DNA of 64,000 nucleotides, taken from contig NC_081335.1 in assembly GCF_022539665.2 (NCBI RefSeq), forward strand, positions 124,001 to 188,000, read 5' to 3'. This document shows, one piece after another, positions 25,699 through 38,427 of the stretch. The stretch is from Daphnia carinata. Its lineage: Eukaryota; Arthropoda; Branchiopoda; Diplostraca; Daphniidae. The position numbers and the translations under genes were made by a program. The notes beneath the pieces were generated by a model. It was not told the origin of the DNA and did no database searches. It saw only the letters and a list, made by a program, of their open reading frames with translations. Each line of letters begins with the position of its first letter. Within the stretch, counting starts at the first letter, position 1.

Positions 25699-28600
25699 GT
25701 GTTGCATGTGCTGCCTCTGCAGTTCCCTCTTCTCCTGTTCCAGCAAGTCCTCCAGCAAAAGAGGCTGTTCCTGCTGAGCCCAATACAATCAGAATTTGGG
25801 CACGTGTTGTGGACGAACACAAAGCATATCGAGACGAGGCAAAAGCCACCCAAACACGAAGGAAAATTTTACAAAACAAAAAAGCGGGGAAAACGGAGAA
25901 GCAGACGGGCTGACAGACAGACAGACACGACGGACGGACGGACGGAAGGACAGGCAGGCAGAACAGCACAAGCCAAAAGATATGCGGCTGCTCCTCACCT
26001 GTAAGAGCAACGATCGCCTTTGTTGCTGTTGCTGTTGCTGATGGTGGTGTTGGTGTTGGTGAAAGCCGGCCGGAAGAGAAGGAGCTGGCGAAGGTGGAGC
26101 AACAGATGGAGCAGGAGGTGGCAGAGGTGGCAGAGGTGGTGGAGGAGGAGAGACCAAATAGACGGGACTGGCCATGGCGTTGGGTGGAGAAGCGTGGACG
26201 ACAAGGCCGCCGTTACCATTGGCATTAGCATTACCGACACCGGGACGGACCACACAACCGTAGGCCAGCTGTAGTATAAGCCAAGACGTATAGTAAAAGG
26301 AGCAAGAAATGCAAGAAACGGGCAAGGCCGTTTTTTCAAAAGGAGGGAAAGGAGGGAAAGAAGGGAAAGAAGGGAAAGAAGGAAAGAGGCAAGTCAGACA
26401 AGAGAAGGCAAGGCATTTCTCATTTCTCATTGACAAAAAGATGAGAAACGAATGAAACAAATCAAAAAAAAAGCAAAATGCAAAAACTCACGTGTGCGCT
26501 GGACGAAGCTCTGGGCGTGCCCGGGTAAGGAGGCGGTGGGCCGCGATAGGGCGGCGGAGGTTGAGCCGCTTGTTGCGGGTTGTAACCTGAAACGCCAGCG
26601 AACGGCTGCTGCTGCTGCTGCTGCTGCTGTTGTTGTTGCTGTTGTGGTTGCATTGCAGGCCCAGGAGAAAGGCCAACCGACTCGGGCCCTTGCATGTGAT
26701 GTCGATGAAGCTGCTGCTGCTGCTGCTGCTGCTCGGCTTCCGCTTTCAATTGTTGTTGCTTCTTTTGCTCCGTCAGTTCCAGCAGTTTCGCCTGGAACTC
26801 GTTCATGTCTTGCGCCACCTTGGCCGCCTTCTCCTCCGCTTCCTTCTGGCGACGCGACAACTCGTCGGCCGTCAGCTGCTCGTTGGCCACCCGTTGGTGA
26901 CTAGGCGTCGCATCGTCTGCTGCAGCGCTCGTCGTCACCGTCGTCGTATTCGATGTGGCAGTCGACGTCGTCGATGTGCCGTCCAATTCACTCGCATCGG
27001 CGTATTCCAAAATGTTGAAGTCGCCGGGGCTGTCGCCGGCGGCGGCGCCGCCGTTGGCGGCCAACGACGACGACGACGAGCGGTGGCCGGCGTGATCGTC
27101 TTGGCCGGCCCCTCCGCCCATCACGTCGTCCATGGCGTCGTGCAATTCCGGATCGGCGTATTCCAAAATGTTGAAATCGTTGCCCAGTCCGAGGAGTTCG
27201 TCGTCGTCGACGCAGCCCAGTCCCAAATCGCCGAAATCGTCGTCGGCCGGATCGTGTTGTTGTTGTTGTTGCTGCTGTTGTTGTTGCTGATGATGCAGGT
27301 GGTTTGCGTTGTGAGACTCGGCGGCGGCCAAAACGGCCACAGCGCAAGGCGTCGGTGCCTCATCGTCCATCATTTCCGCCTTCATCGGCTGTTGCTGTTG
27401 CTGCATGAGCGGCTGCGCGTGTTGTTGTTGTTGCTGCTGCTGCTGCATGGCCATCGGGTGGACAGCGGACTGCATCGGCTGGTGTTGCATAACGGCGCCC
27501 GGGTACATTGGCCGCATGCCGACGTGTGCGTGTTGCATGTCTTGCTGTGGCTGTTGTTGCGCGTGAACTTGTTGCTGGTGCACTTGTGGAGGGCCGACAG
27601 CACGTTGCATCTGTTGTTGTTGTTGTTGTTGTTGATGATGCTGCTGCTGTTGTTGCTGTTGTTGCTGCTGCTGCATCATCATCATTCTCATACGGGGATC
27701 GGCTAAATGGACCTGGAACTGTTGCTGCTGTTGCGGCTGCGGCTGTTGCGATGCACCAACCACTTGAATGGGTTGGCGGAATTCGGCCGAACCGGGTTGG
27801 AACCCACGTGGCCTAACCTGTTGTTGTTGTTGTTGCAGCTGCTGCATTTGCATTTGCATTTGCATGTGCTGCTGCTGTTGTTGTTGGTGCTGTGGCGACA
27901 TCATGCGGGGAGGGCCCTGCATCGGCTGTTGTTGTTGCAAGACTGCGCCCTGCCCTGCCCCATTCGGCCCGCTGGCACCTGGCGGCAACGGGTAGCGGAA
28001 CTGCGGCCGTTGTTGCTGCATAGCAAAATGTTGTTGTTGTTGTTGTTGCTGCTGCTGCTTGGCTGGGGCTGCGTTCATCATACCACCGTCGTCTTCTCTT
28101 TTAATGTTCTCTGACTTGACCAAGTGCGTTGCCGGTTGGCGATGTTGTTGTTGTTGTTGTTGCTGCTGCTGCGCTTGCGGCTGCAAATGTTGGCGCTGGA
28201 GCAAATCGCGAAGTTGCGGCCGCGACGGGTCGACGGCGACGGCAGTCGAAGGATCCACCACGTCCACTGCGACGTCTGGCGGCCCAATCGACTGTTGCGG
28301 CTGGAGCGGCGGCGCGTTGGCCGGCCCGCGGACCATCAACACCTGACCGGCTGGTGCCACAGGTTCGCCGGGCGCTCGCACGCGCGACACTTGAATCGGC
28401 GCGGCGAAACTGCCTCCCACTTGCTGTTGGTTGGACATGGCCGCTTGTTGTTGTTGTTGTTGTTGCTGCTGGTGGTGCGCCAGAGCTTCGGGCGGCGCCG
28501 TTGGGATGATGGCCATGGAACCGGTGGCGACTGAGACGTGGCCGCCCAGCGCGACAATCTGCGCTCCGTTGGCCAACTGTTGTTGGTGTTGTTGCTGTTG

Positions 28601-31600
28601 CCTGAGCGCTTGCAATTGTTTCCACTGTCGCTCCTGTTCCGTCTCGACAACGCCGCGACGAGGAACGGCCATCGGCGGTTTCTCCATTTCCTTTTGCCAC
28701 ACCATCAACCAAACGAAAAGAGAAAAAAAACAAAACAAAACAAATCAAAATGTTTACATTTGAAAGGCAGGAGAGAAACAAAAGAAAATCGAATAAAGAA
28801 ACGGCCAAACTAGTCAACAGAAAAGGGAAGAAAAAAAAAAAAAAAAAAAACGAACGACGTGACAACAATAATCGATCCATGGCTTTTTTTTCCGACGTAT
28901 CCAAACCCTATTTTTTTTTAAATTTTTTTTCAAAAAAAAAAAAAAAAAAGGAAAAACTAAAATCCGAAAGTCCCATCCACCACGTCGATGGACGAAATCA
29001 ATCAGAACAATCCAAATCTTTTTCCAGAAATAAATCAAACAAAAAGAAAACGGCCGATGAACAACGTCCGGGGAGACGAAATGCGAAACCGACGTATAGG
29101 AAGATGATGACCGAAAAGACATGCACATCGATGGGCCTCAATTGCTCCACACTCATGCGGGATGCGAAGCAGGAAGCAAGTTTGTTTTAAACGAATGGAG
29201 AGTAAAAAAAAAAAAAAACAAAAAAAATAATAAGGCAAATAAAAAGGAAAATCATAAGGGGGCCGGGGGCCGACAACAAATCCATCGAGAGGTCATTCCA
29301 AAAACAAAAACAAAAACAAAAAAAAAAAACACATCCGCATTCCACACGAATTGTCACGGATTTGACATAGGCCTACGAGTTCATTAGATTATACTGATGC
29401 CATTACAGCTGCAAGCTGACGATGAAGCTGCTGCTGATGTTGCTGGACAGCCGCTGGGTGGTGGGCGAGGTAGTGCTGAGGCAGGTGCAGCTGGGCCTGC
29501 TGCTGCTGCTGTTGTTGATGATGATGCGGTGGCACCAACGCAGATTGGCCACCACAACTAGCGCCAGTAGCGGCGAGATTCGGCAGCTGACTAGTACTGC
29601 TGCCGCTACTTGCAGCGTTGCCGATAGATGGCAGAGTGCGCATGATCTCTGAAGGCGTTAGGACGCGAATGCCGTGCAACTCGACGCTGCTGCTGCTGCT
29701 GCCGCCGCCGCTGATGGCAGTCCGGCCAACGAACGCGTCTTCTTTCTCCGCGGCCGTCTCTTCTTCGGCCAACGGCATCGACGATGACTTGATGCTGATG
29801 GCCGTTGTCGTCACCATCGTCGTCGACGACGAAGACGAGCTGAAACGGCAACTGGCGGGAGCCATCGAATCGGCTACCGTCACAACGGCCAGCGTTGGAG
29901 GGCCGCGTTGGCCACAGCCGTTCACCGACGGGTCATTGGAGCCGTTGGACGAATTGGATGGCGACGGCAATTCGGCCCCAGACGGACCAGGTGAGGCGGT
30001 GGCAGAAGAAGAAGACGACGACATGTTGCGCTGCAGCGTCGGCGTCGCACCATCGCCCATCGACTGCTTCGTCAGACGGACGGGCAAAAGGAAGGCATAA
30101 GGGAAAATGAAAGCCCGACACCGACAGCAGGGCGAAAACAGACGGACACTGAGAACATTTCAGTATGTTTCCCCCCCCCCCCCGCCCTTTTCAAGTGGAC
30201 GATCTCATTGACGATGGACGGACGAGTAAAGACAAAACGGAACGCAAACCAAGAAGGAAATGACAAGAGACATTTTTTTTGAGGGGGGGGGGGGGATTTG
30301 GGTGTCAACGATCTCAACTCGAAGATGACCGGACCGATACGCAACGCATCAACGGGAACGTGTGGCATAGACGGGCAGCACTTGATAATTAAACATGGTT
30401 GGCCGTAGCCATCTTACCTGCTGCGTTTGCTGCTGATGGTGCGTCTTTTGGAGACGGACGGCAGCCCGGTTTTCGCGCGCCTTTTGCAGGAACGGCGCCT
30501 TCTTGTCGGCCGGCAGCGAGCGCCAGATCTTGGCGATCTGTTTCCACCTCTCCGTCCACGCTAGAGGACGTAAGACCAAAATGAGACATTCAATGACATT
30601 GCTTTTAGACTTGACATACGGCGTTGGTAAAAAAAAAAAAAACTTACCGGGAAAGTCTCGTTTCAACTCGGGGTGGTTCGTGTTGGCAAAAAGGACGGCC
30701 GAAATGGTGGCCGACAAGCCCAACGCTTCGTCCGCCTCCCATTTCAGCGCATTCCTCTGATTGGCCGTGGCTCCGGCGCCGCCATCTCGGTCTTGAAGAT
30801 CGCCCGAACCGGCTGCGTGAGGATCGCCGCCGCCGGACATGGCCACGTTGCTATTACCCGACGAAGACGGCCACGGGCTCGGCGGAGGTTCAGAGAAGGC
30901 CGGACTAAAACCTGGACTGGAACTGTATTCAGAAAAGTAAGGAGAGCAAGGCGGAGGCAATTGCTGTTGCTGCTGTTGCTGTTGCTGTTGTTGCATGTTG
31001 GTATTGGGGGAAGCCGTCCCTTGCTGGGAATGTTGCTGGGACAAAGCTCTGACTAGAGCTGCAGGACCACCGGTGGCAACCGGAGGCATCAAGGCACCTG
31101 TGCTGCTGCTGTTGCTACTGTTGTTGTTGTTGCTGCTGAAGTTGCTGTTGTTGAAACTGAGACCCGCAGGCATGGAATGTTGTGGTTGTTGCTGTTGTTG
31201 TTGCTCTTGTTGCTGTTGCTGTTGCTGCTGCTGCTGGACTGCAGCGCCCATGTGAGCAAAGTCTGCCGATTGCGATTCTTGCGATTCGTCCGTCAGCACT
31301 CCCTTGAAAATGTCCTCGACATCCTTGCTGTCCATGTTGGGCAAGCCGCCCACTTCGATCGTCTCCAAGTTGAGGTGGTCGTTCAACAGAATGTCCGACA
31401 ACTCGTCGTTGGCGTGCGACTCTTGCAGCTGACTGGACACCTGGTGGCCGCGTCTCGTCGGCGAGTCCCCTTCCAATTCCAAGGCGTGATCGCCATGCAC
31501 GCCATGCACGCCATCGTCGCCGACGTGGCATCCCACAACGTCGCTCTCCTTCATGATCGAATCCACCAGGTCGTCCGAGTCGGCCAGCAGGTCGCCGGCC

Positions 31601-34600
31601 AAAGGCAAAATGTCTTTCAGCGCTTCCTCTTCTTCTTCCTCGTCGTGCATGTCGGTTGGCGCCGCGTCATCCTCGATCGCTTCAGGTTTGACGGCAGCGC
31701 TGACTTGGCCGGCAGGGACGGGCCGGCCAACCACAGCGGCTGGCGCAGCAGGCAAAACATCGGATGGCCGCCTGTTCTGCGTCTGCATCTGCGTCTGCGG
31801 TGACGATTGGACCGACGCGGCCGCGCTCACAGGGGTCTGCTGTTGCGGCGCCAATGCGGCCACGGCGAGCGGAGTCGATCGCCTCTCCAAATCGGCCACT
31901 TCCTCCTTCGACAGGTAAATGATGGACGGGTTTCTGACGGCTGGAATGGCCACGTCGTCGGTCGGCTCAGAGTCGCTACCGCTGGCCCTGGCCGTCTGCG
32001 AGTCATTGGCCGAGTCGCTCAGGAACGAACTGCAGTTGCTGTTGTTGCTCGGCTTGGGCAGGAGAAGGAGATCGCGGCCGAAAAAGGCTTCCTGCAGGTA
32101 GGCCGGATACGTTTCGGCCAGCTTGTTCTTGGCCTTCCGTCTCTGCGGTTTCCGTTTGGGTTTTTGGCCGCCCACGCAGCCGCAGCCGCCGCCGCCGCTT
32201 CGGCTGCTGCCTGGTCGATGGCTGCGGCCACCAGCGCCGCCGTCGTCGACGGCTGCGACGCCGCGGCGCCCGCCTCCTTCAGCTGCTGCAGAGTGACTTC
32301 GGCCGTGTTGTAATTGTCCAGCGCATCCTCTTCTTTGTCTTTGACGCGGGCCCAGGGCCGTCGCACCTGGAAGCCGCCGATGCCCAGCTTCTGCATGTTG
32401 CGCTGCCTCTTCTTACGCAGAATCAGCGCTCCGTTATCGCCGTGCACGATGGCGTAGCCGTCCGGCACGTCCGGCATGCGACCATCCTCGCGCGGGGTCA
32501 AGACCGTCCCGTCTTTGAAGAGCGGGTCCAGTCCGTCGGCACCGTCCGCCTGAGCTTCGTCGGCCGCGTCAGATTCCAGCGATTTCTTGTTGCGACACCG
32601 CCGACGTGGCTGGTCCAGCTGCAGCGATCGCAAGTGGTTCATGCCACCCTCCGACAACGAGACGCCGTCGACGAGGAACTGGCCGGACGCCGACGATTTG
32701 GGCCGCGTGGTGTTGGATGACGACCCGTTGGCCAACGACCCGGCCGACTCGTGGAGGCCGGCAACGGGACTAGGTGGCGGGCTGGCCGACGACGATTGCC
32801 TGTGATGTCGACTGCCCGCCTGGCTAGAAGAGGCTTGCGCTGCCATCGACGAAGGAGCGGCCAACGCCAAGGCGACGGCCGCGGCGTTTGCGGGGTTGAG
32901 GTGCGGCGGCTGCTGGTCGGCCGGCCGGCAGACGAGGCAAGTGTATCCTTCCTCGGCGCAGAACTCGGCCTCGCGCTCGTTGCGAATGAGGTCGCAGGCG
33001 GCGTGGAGCCACTGGGAGCACTGCTGGCACTGGATGATGAGCTCGCCCTCGTTGTACGACGACGAGCACGACGGGCAGTTGCGCAGCGAGGCGCAAGGGC
33101 CGCACAAGCTCCCGTTGGCCTGATGGGTCCACGTGGCGTTGAGTCCGGGATCGTTGGATCCGCAAACGTGACAAACGGCGCACCATTTGCATTTCCCATT
33201 GCCTTGGGGCACGTAGTCGAGCGGCGGCTCCATGCAGTAAATGTGGTAGGAAATGTCGCATTCGTCGCACAGCAACAGACGGGCCTCGTCGTGACGTTCC
33301 CCGCACCCCTCGCAAACCGTACTGTCATTGGTTTGAAAAGGAAAATCCCATTAAAAAGATTCGCAATTACAGAGAAGAAATGAAGAGGATGACTCACCAG
33401 TCCAGGCAACGCCATCCCTTTTGTAAAATGACTTTGGTGACCTTGACGTTGGCGCAGAACGGATGGTAACACTGAAATGCAAAAGAAATTGAATCATTAA
33501 CACATTGATATTCAAACGGGCACAGAGCAAAATAAATTTACCTGTCCACACTGAGCGCAGGATATGAGACGGCCTTCCTGGTCGAGCCCAAAAGAGCCGC
33601 ACATGGCGCAGGCGTCCTGATCGACGACGAAACCATCCGTTGACGAACACAGAATCAACTTGTTCTCCAGACACGGCTCCCCCTCGACGCCGGTTCCAAC
33701 CGTCGTCGAGACGTTGATCGTTCCAGCTGTGCTTCCACCCGCATTGCCACTTGCGCTACCCGTTCCATCCGCTGGACGTTGTAGTCCTACCCCTGGAGCG
33801 CCGAACACGCCCCGCATCTTTGGTTTGGGTCCCCTTTTCCGTCCGAAATCCGCCATCTTGTTGGCCTTCCGGTTATAGGCAGCGCTGCTGGATCCAGCGG
33901 CTCCGAAAGACGACGCTTTACCTGATCCTTTCGGCCGTCCACCGGCTCCTCCTCCTCCACCAGCCGTCGTCGTTCCTGCCATTCGTTTTCGTGCAATTTT
34001 GCCAGCAGACTGTTGCTGCGACGCCATGACCTTCTGCCCAGCTCGGACGGCTAACGGTTTCGTCTCTTCCGTTTGTTGTTGTTGTTGTTGTTGTTGCAAA
34101 ACTTCATCCGCGAAGACTGGCGTACGGGGTGCGTCAACATCAAACAACGGAGGTTGTTGCGTCATCTGTTGGGATGGATCTTGGCCCACAGAGCCAGCGT
34201 TGACATCTGGCAATGTGGCATCGACGTCCATGCTCGCTTTCGGTGTCGGTATCGGAGACGACACCTTGCACGGTGGACAGAGGTATTCATAATCCGGATT
34301 CACATCTTTCTTGCGCTGGACGAGCCCCCGATCGGCTTCTGGATCGCATCCGGAATGGACATATTTCCGACACCGTTGACACTGGCTCATCTCCCGCTGA
34401 GAATGGCGATACGCCTTGCCGCACCTGTTTAACCATCAAGATGAGATTAATAAAATTAAAAATCCAATGATCAAATTGACTCACAATGGACAACAGACGC
34501 CTTTATTCCGCTGCTGGTAGCAGGAATCGCAGACGGTGAAACAGGCGTGCCATCGCGACGAAGGGCCCGAGCCGGGCGTCCTGGAGCCGCAATCGCCGCA

Positions 34601-36465
34601 GACGCGACAGTTTTTGCATTTCCACCCGAGTTTCGGGATGTTGGATATCAGCGGCCTGTTTCAATTTCAAAAATTTAATCATTCAAATCCTATAGAGGGA
34701 GAAAAAGACAGGGGCTTACCGGACACAGGACGGATGATAATTCTTGTCGCATGTGTCACAAACGAGCATCTTGGTACGGTCAGTCACAGCTTCAGTTCCA
34801 GTTCCTTGTTGCGCCGCCGGAGTCCTGCACGTGATGCACACCTTGCACTCGTTACACTGCCAAGCCGTCCGTACTCCTGGGCCTACTCCCAGCCCAACGC
34901 ACGAGCCGTGGTAGTGTTTGCCGCAAGTCACGCAAAACAGCTGCACCCAACAAAGCCACAGTTTCAATTTCCATAAAAGATTACACAAATAAGATAAATG
35001 TCTCTTTACCTGATTGGCCACATTGGAACGCGAACTGCACATACCACAGTTTGCGTCTGACGGACCTGCAACAATCGATCCTTGATGCATGTGATCCGGG
35101 CAATGCAACGTTCTTGTTTTAGCATTTAAAAAGGCCTAAACAGGTCGTGTTATATAATCAATTTAAGGTGGGATTTGGATTTTAAAAAACAAAAATAATT
35201 ACCCCACAACTGACGGCGCAGGGGAAATGAAAAGATTTTTGGCAGCCACTACCCGCAGTCGTCGTGTGTTGACAGGAAAGCGAAGCTCCGAAAGAGCCGC
35301 ACGAATGGCATCGTAGAGAAGCAGCACGAATGAGGGCCGAATCCGCTCCGGCCACTTCAGGCCAGCTGTTGCCGGAACAAAGTGAGACAATACTCTGGCC
35401 AGGGTTGGCTTCGTCGTCGTTGACCACTTTGACACCCTTCGACCAAATGGCGCACATACGGTGGGCATAAAAGTAGCCACAAGGCTCCACGATGGCCAGC
35501 AAATCCGGCTCCTCAACGTAACCCACTGCGCTCAACTCTTCCTGCAGTTCAGAACGAAATGATTGCGACGCGTCAAACGACGACGTTCGGCGACCTTTCA
35601 ACGCTAGACGCGGTTTCTTTATGCCGGATGGTTGCCCAGCTGGGGCCACATGGCTGCCACTACCAACTGAGCCGGGGCCCGACGATGTTTTGGTGTTGAC
35701 CGCTCCGGCATTGGCAGCCAGCGACTGCAGACGCTCTTCGCTGTGTAACGTGCTCTGACGTAAACTTTCGAAATCTGATCCCACTTCCAGCCTCAGCATT
35801 TCGCCTTGTCCGAGCTGGCTGCGTTCGCCCAAGTTGCAAAACGCGCACACTTTGCCTGGCCATGTTTCTTCAATCAATTCCACTTCACTGTCTCCTCCTC
35901 CAGTTGACGCTCCAGGATCAGATGCTAAATCCACACCGGAATCAGAAGGCTGCATGAGTGAGCCTCCAGGAATCTCTGCACTGGCAGTCTCTATCGTGGG
36001 TGATTGTGATAACGCAGGCACGTCTTCCAAAGCCTTTTTCAAACCTTTCACTGATCCACCAAACACTGACGTCATTCCACTGTTGCTTAAATGTTTTAAC
36101 TTTACGCTAGGGTTCTTTCTCTGCGTCAACACTCTTCCTACACCACTGAGATCTGTTTTCATGTGTCTCCCTACAACATTATTTTTCTTCAGGTTAAGTG
36201 AGCCACTGCCCAGGACTCCAAAGCTTGTCGACACAGTGTGGATTGGGAGTCTCACTGTGACGTTGGAAGCCCCGCTCAAAGTGTCTTCCGCCAAGACTGC
36301 ACTGCTCCCCCATAATTTGGATAGTGCTTGGCTTGCGGCTTGGTTCGCAGTTTGATTCACATTGTTTATCGATGATGCTCTGGGCAGTTGGGCTGTGCTG
36401 TCCAACGTCAGCATGGATTCAAGAAGGGATGAACCTGGTTTGGTGACTTCCTCTCCAGAATCCAT
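14956..36465 (-). CDS. trr/Kmt2c-d: Histone H3K4 methyltransferase, KMT2C/KMT2D (trithorax-related) type
   Basis: Catalytic subunit of the COMPASS-like complex that monomethylates H3K4 at enhancers. Exons: 36465-35203, 35135-35010, 34940-34720, 34655-34485, 34424-33542, 33471-33398, 33321-30648, 30560-30418, 30063-29407, 28690-26492, 26268-25999, 25773-24856, 24759-22855, 22772-20460, 20367-16143, 16037-15735, 15668-15111, 15045-14956; about 6,330 residues. Order of domains: ePHD1 and PHD1-3 (about 205-620), PHD4-6 (865-1043), HMG-box-like [20 protein letters not shown] (about 1800-1850), polyglutamine-rich centre with [14 protein letters not shown] and a helical [12 protein letters not shown] segment (to about 5700), ePHD2 (5735-5870), FYRN, FYRC, the WDR5-binding GAARSEP (about 6093) and SET (6180-6310: [30 protein letters not shown]) with post-SET CRKWMN. 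A noncoding first exon probably ends at a donor near 36685. Two single-base frame breaks (near 32165 and 19400) must be bridged. The donor of the 30063-29407 exon is uncertain by 12 bp. Confidence 0.92.
16055..16087. repeat. Pentanucleotide microsatellite (GAATT)n
   Basis: About six copies of GAATT in the short intron between the FYRN and FYRC exons of the KMT2C/D gene. Confidence 0.85.
24760..24855 (-). other. Stop-free intron of length divisible by three in KMT2C/D
   Basis: A 96-bp intron with donor CTC|gtacgt and acceptor cacag. It carries no in-frame stop, so retention would insert 32 residues, including a Phe-rich run, between QQQHL and [11 protein letters not shown]. The family alignment I know favours removal. 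Confidence 0.6.
26338..26392. repeat. Purine-rich short tandem repeat (GGGAAAGAA-like)
   Basis: Repeated gggaaag / gaaggg units on the plus strand inside an intron of the KMT2C/D gene, between its [10 protein letters not shown] exon and the preceding exon. Confidence 0.75.
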
Positions 36466-36800
36466 CTAAAGAAAATGAAATGAATACAGAAACGAAAAAA
36501 AAACAAAGAAAAATTGCATTAGTTAAACACTCAACAACCCCCGTTTGGTGGCGGCAGAGCCTTTGCTTCAAGGCGGGAGAAAGATGGGCGTCCTTGAATC
36601 CAAACGCCCCCAACTAAACATCATCACAACGCACCCCCAAGAGCATATATGATACCATAAACTCTTATATCACTTCAATTACATACCTTTCCGAATAATT
36701 ATCGGCTAGCCGGTGTTGATTTCAACTAGGAAGCATCCTAATATTGTTTAGGAATCCACGACACAATATGAAAACGAAGGGATCCGGGCGCCATATTGTT
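36466..36800 (-). promoter_or_regulatory. 5' region of the KMT2C/D gene with a likely noncoding first exon
   Basis: The coding start sits directly after an acceptor (ttctttag|ATGG). An upstream donor reading GGAAAG|gtatgt lies at about 36685 on the minus strand, so a noncoding first exon of the order of 100 bp is likely at about 36687-36790. No TATA box was seen. Confidence 0.5.
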
Positions 36801-38248
36801 TGGCTATGGCGTTCCATTAAGCGTTCCGATATTTCCCTCATAGATGGACCCATGAACGAAACCCTCGAGCATTGCACAATGGACTTGGTCAGTGAGCGGG
36901 AAAATAGAAATTTTGTGCTTTGAATTCTTTTGATGTCTCATCTTTTTTTTTTCCTTTTGTTATATACTTACCACGTGCTGATGTATTACAATGGTAGAAT
37001 TTACAATATTAAGGTGCGTATACGTTATCTCACAGCCATGGATTTAACTGACTAAAATAACTGTAGATGACCAATAAGCTATTGAACAGGCAAATATTTT
37101 ATTTGTTGTACTCATACAAAAAGAGGTATGATAGAGCCTTCCCTGATATAGGTGTACACAGGACCAGATTCAACAAAATTTGGTGACGTGATAGAAATGA
37201 CGACATACTTCTCACTTTGACCAAACAGTATTGAAAAGATGGTACGAAAAACTTGGGCACATATTTTCACTTTGATTCCTCTAAATAATTCTTCCTTTGC
37301 AGAAATGTTTAAGGTGCATAAAACACGTAAAAAAGCTCTGTAATCACCCATCATCGCGCTGCCTCTTTAGGACCATTTCGGTCGGCAGGGTATGCAGTAA
37401 AGGCTGAGTCAGTCAAAATCACGGAGTAAATTCCATTTCCGATAGCAGTTTCAAAGATGTAAAGGAAATATCAGATTGCCTAAGTACGTTACAATAGCTA
37501 GGCACACAATTGTTAGACAGAGTAGTAAATGCTTTAATTATCCAGTACATGTTGACTGAAGTTGGTGTATCGAAAAACAATGATAAATATCATGTGGCAA
37601 GTTCAAACAGCATTTACAGCCCACACAGCAATCAACAAACCACTTTTGCAAGCAAGTACCAAACAATTAGTGCAGCAACAGTCTACGTACGAATTTCAAG
37701 CCACCATTTTGCCAACAAGATAATACATTTAAGATGTCTTTTGCTTCTGGACTCATACCTCCTACGTTCACAACCTGTGATTTGTGTTTCAATAAGAAAA
37801 GATATCTATAAACTTACGAGACCTTCGTCATTCCTGTTAACCTTAAAACTTCACTACATTACAGGCTATCAACAATGGCAACAAAAGCCTGTGATTTTTT
37901 TATCACACACCTATTGTTTGAAACAACAAAGACTGAGTTAAAAGATTCAACAAGCATACCAACTTGGGAGGTTCATTTCGAAAATAACATATTGACCTTT
38001 GCCAGCAAGAGCATCGAAGCAGGCCTACCCATGAACCAGATCTCTTCTACAGTGAACTGGTTTCTCTTGGCATTCTCATAGAGCCTAGGCATATTTTAGA
38101 TCTAGTTCATGTAAGTGGGTTGAAAGTCCTAGGTCAATGTTTTATCCCACTTTTTTATGTTTCGAGACATACCTGCCCAGAACTGAATAGGAATTTTGTT
38201 AAAAGATACCAACATTGCACGTTTAAAACAGAAACCATAGAAACTATA
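36801..38248. other. Intergenic, no gene recognised
   Basis: AT-rich sequence with short open frames (longest 37510-37941, plus strand). None has a domain or family resemblance. It follows the KMT2C/D promoter region and precedes the first MITE copy. Confidence 0.5.
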
Positions 38249-38427
38249 TGGCAATCCGTTTTACCCCAAAAAAAAAGAAAAATATCGGCCTTTTTTTCTA
38301 TTTCACTGCTATCGCCATCTACCGGTGGGTAGCAGTAAAACAGAAAGTAAAGCCGATATTTATTTTTTTTTTTTTTTTTTTTTTTTTTTTGGGGGGGGGG
38401 GGGGGGCAGTGGTAAAACGGATTGCCA
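38249..38427. mobile_element. MITE copy 1 with TGGCAATCCGTTTTAC ends
   Basis: A 179-bp element. The left end TGGCAATCCGTTTTACCCC is the reverse complement of the right end (GGTAAAACGGATTGCCA). It is flanked by TA on both sides (38247-38248 and 38428-38429), as for Tc1/mariner-type insertions. Subterminal tatcggcc / gccgata also pair, so most of the element can fold back. The centre holds CGCCATCTACCGGTGGGTAG. A run of about 26 T followed by 16 G lies next to the right end. No transposase is encoded. Confidence 0.8.

Noticed and set aside
22855-25773. Repeated CAG/CAA tracts as a CRISPR array or structured tandem repeat
   Set aside because: Irregular polyglutamine coding with mixed CAG and CAA codons and no fixed repeat-spacer unit, in a eukaryotic gene.
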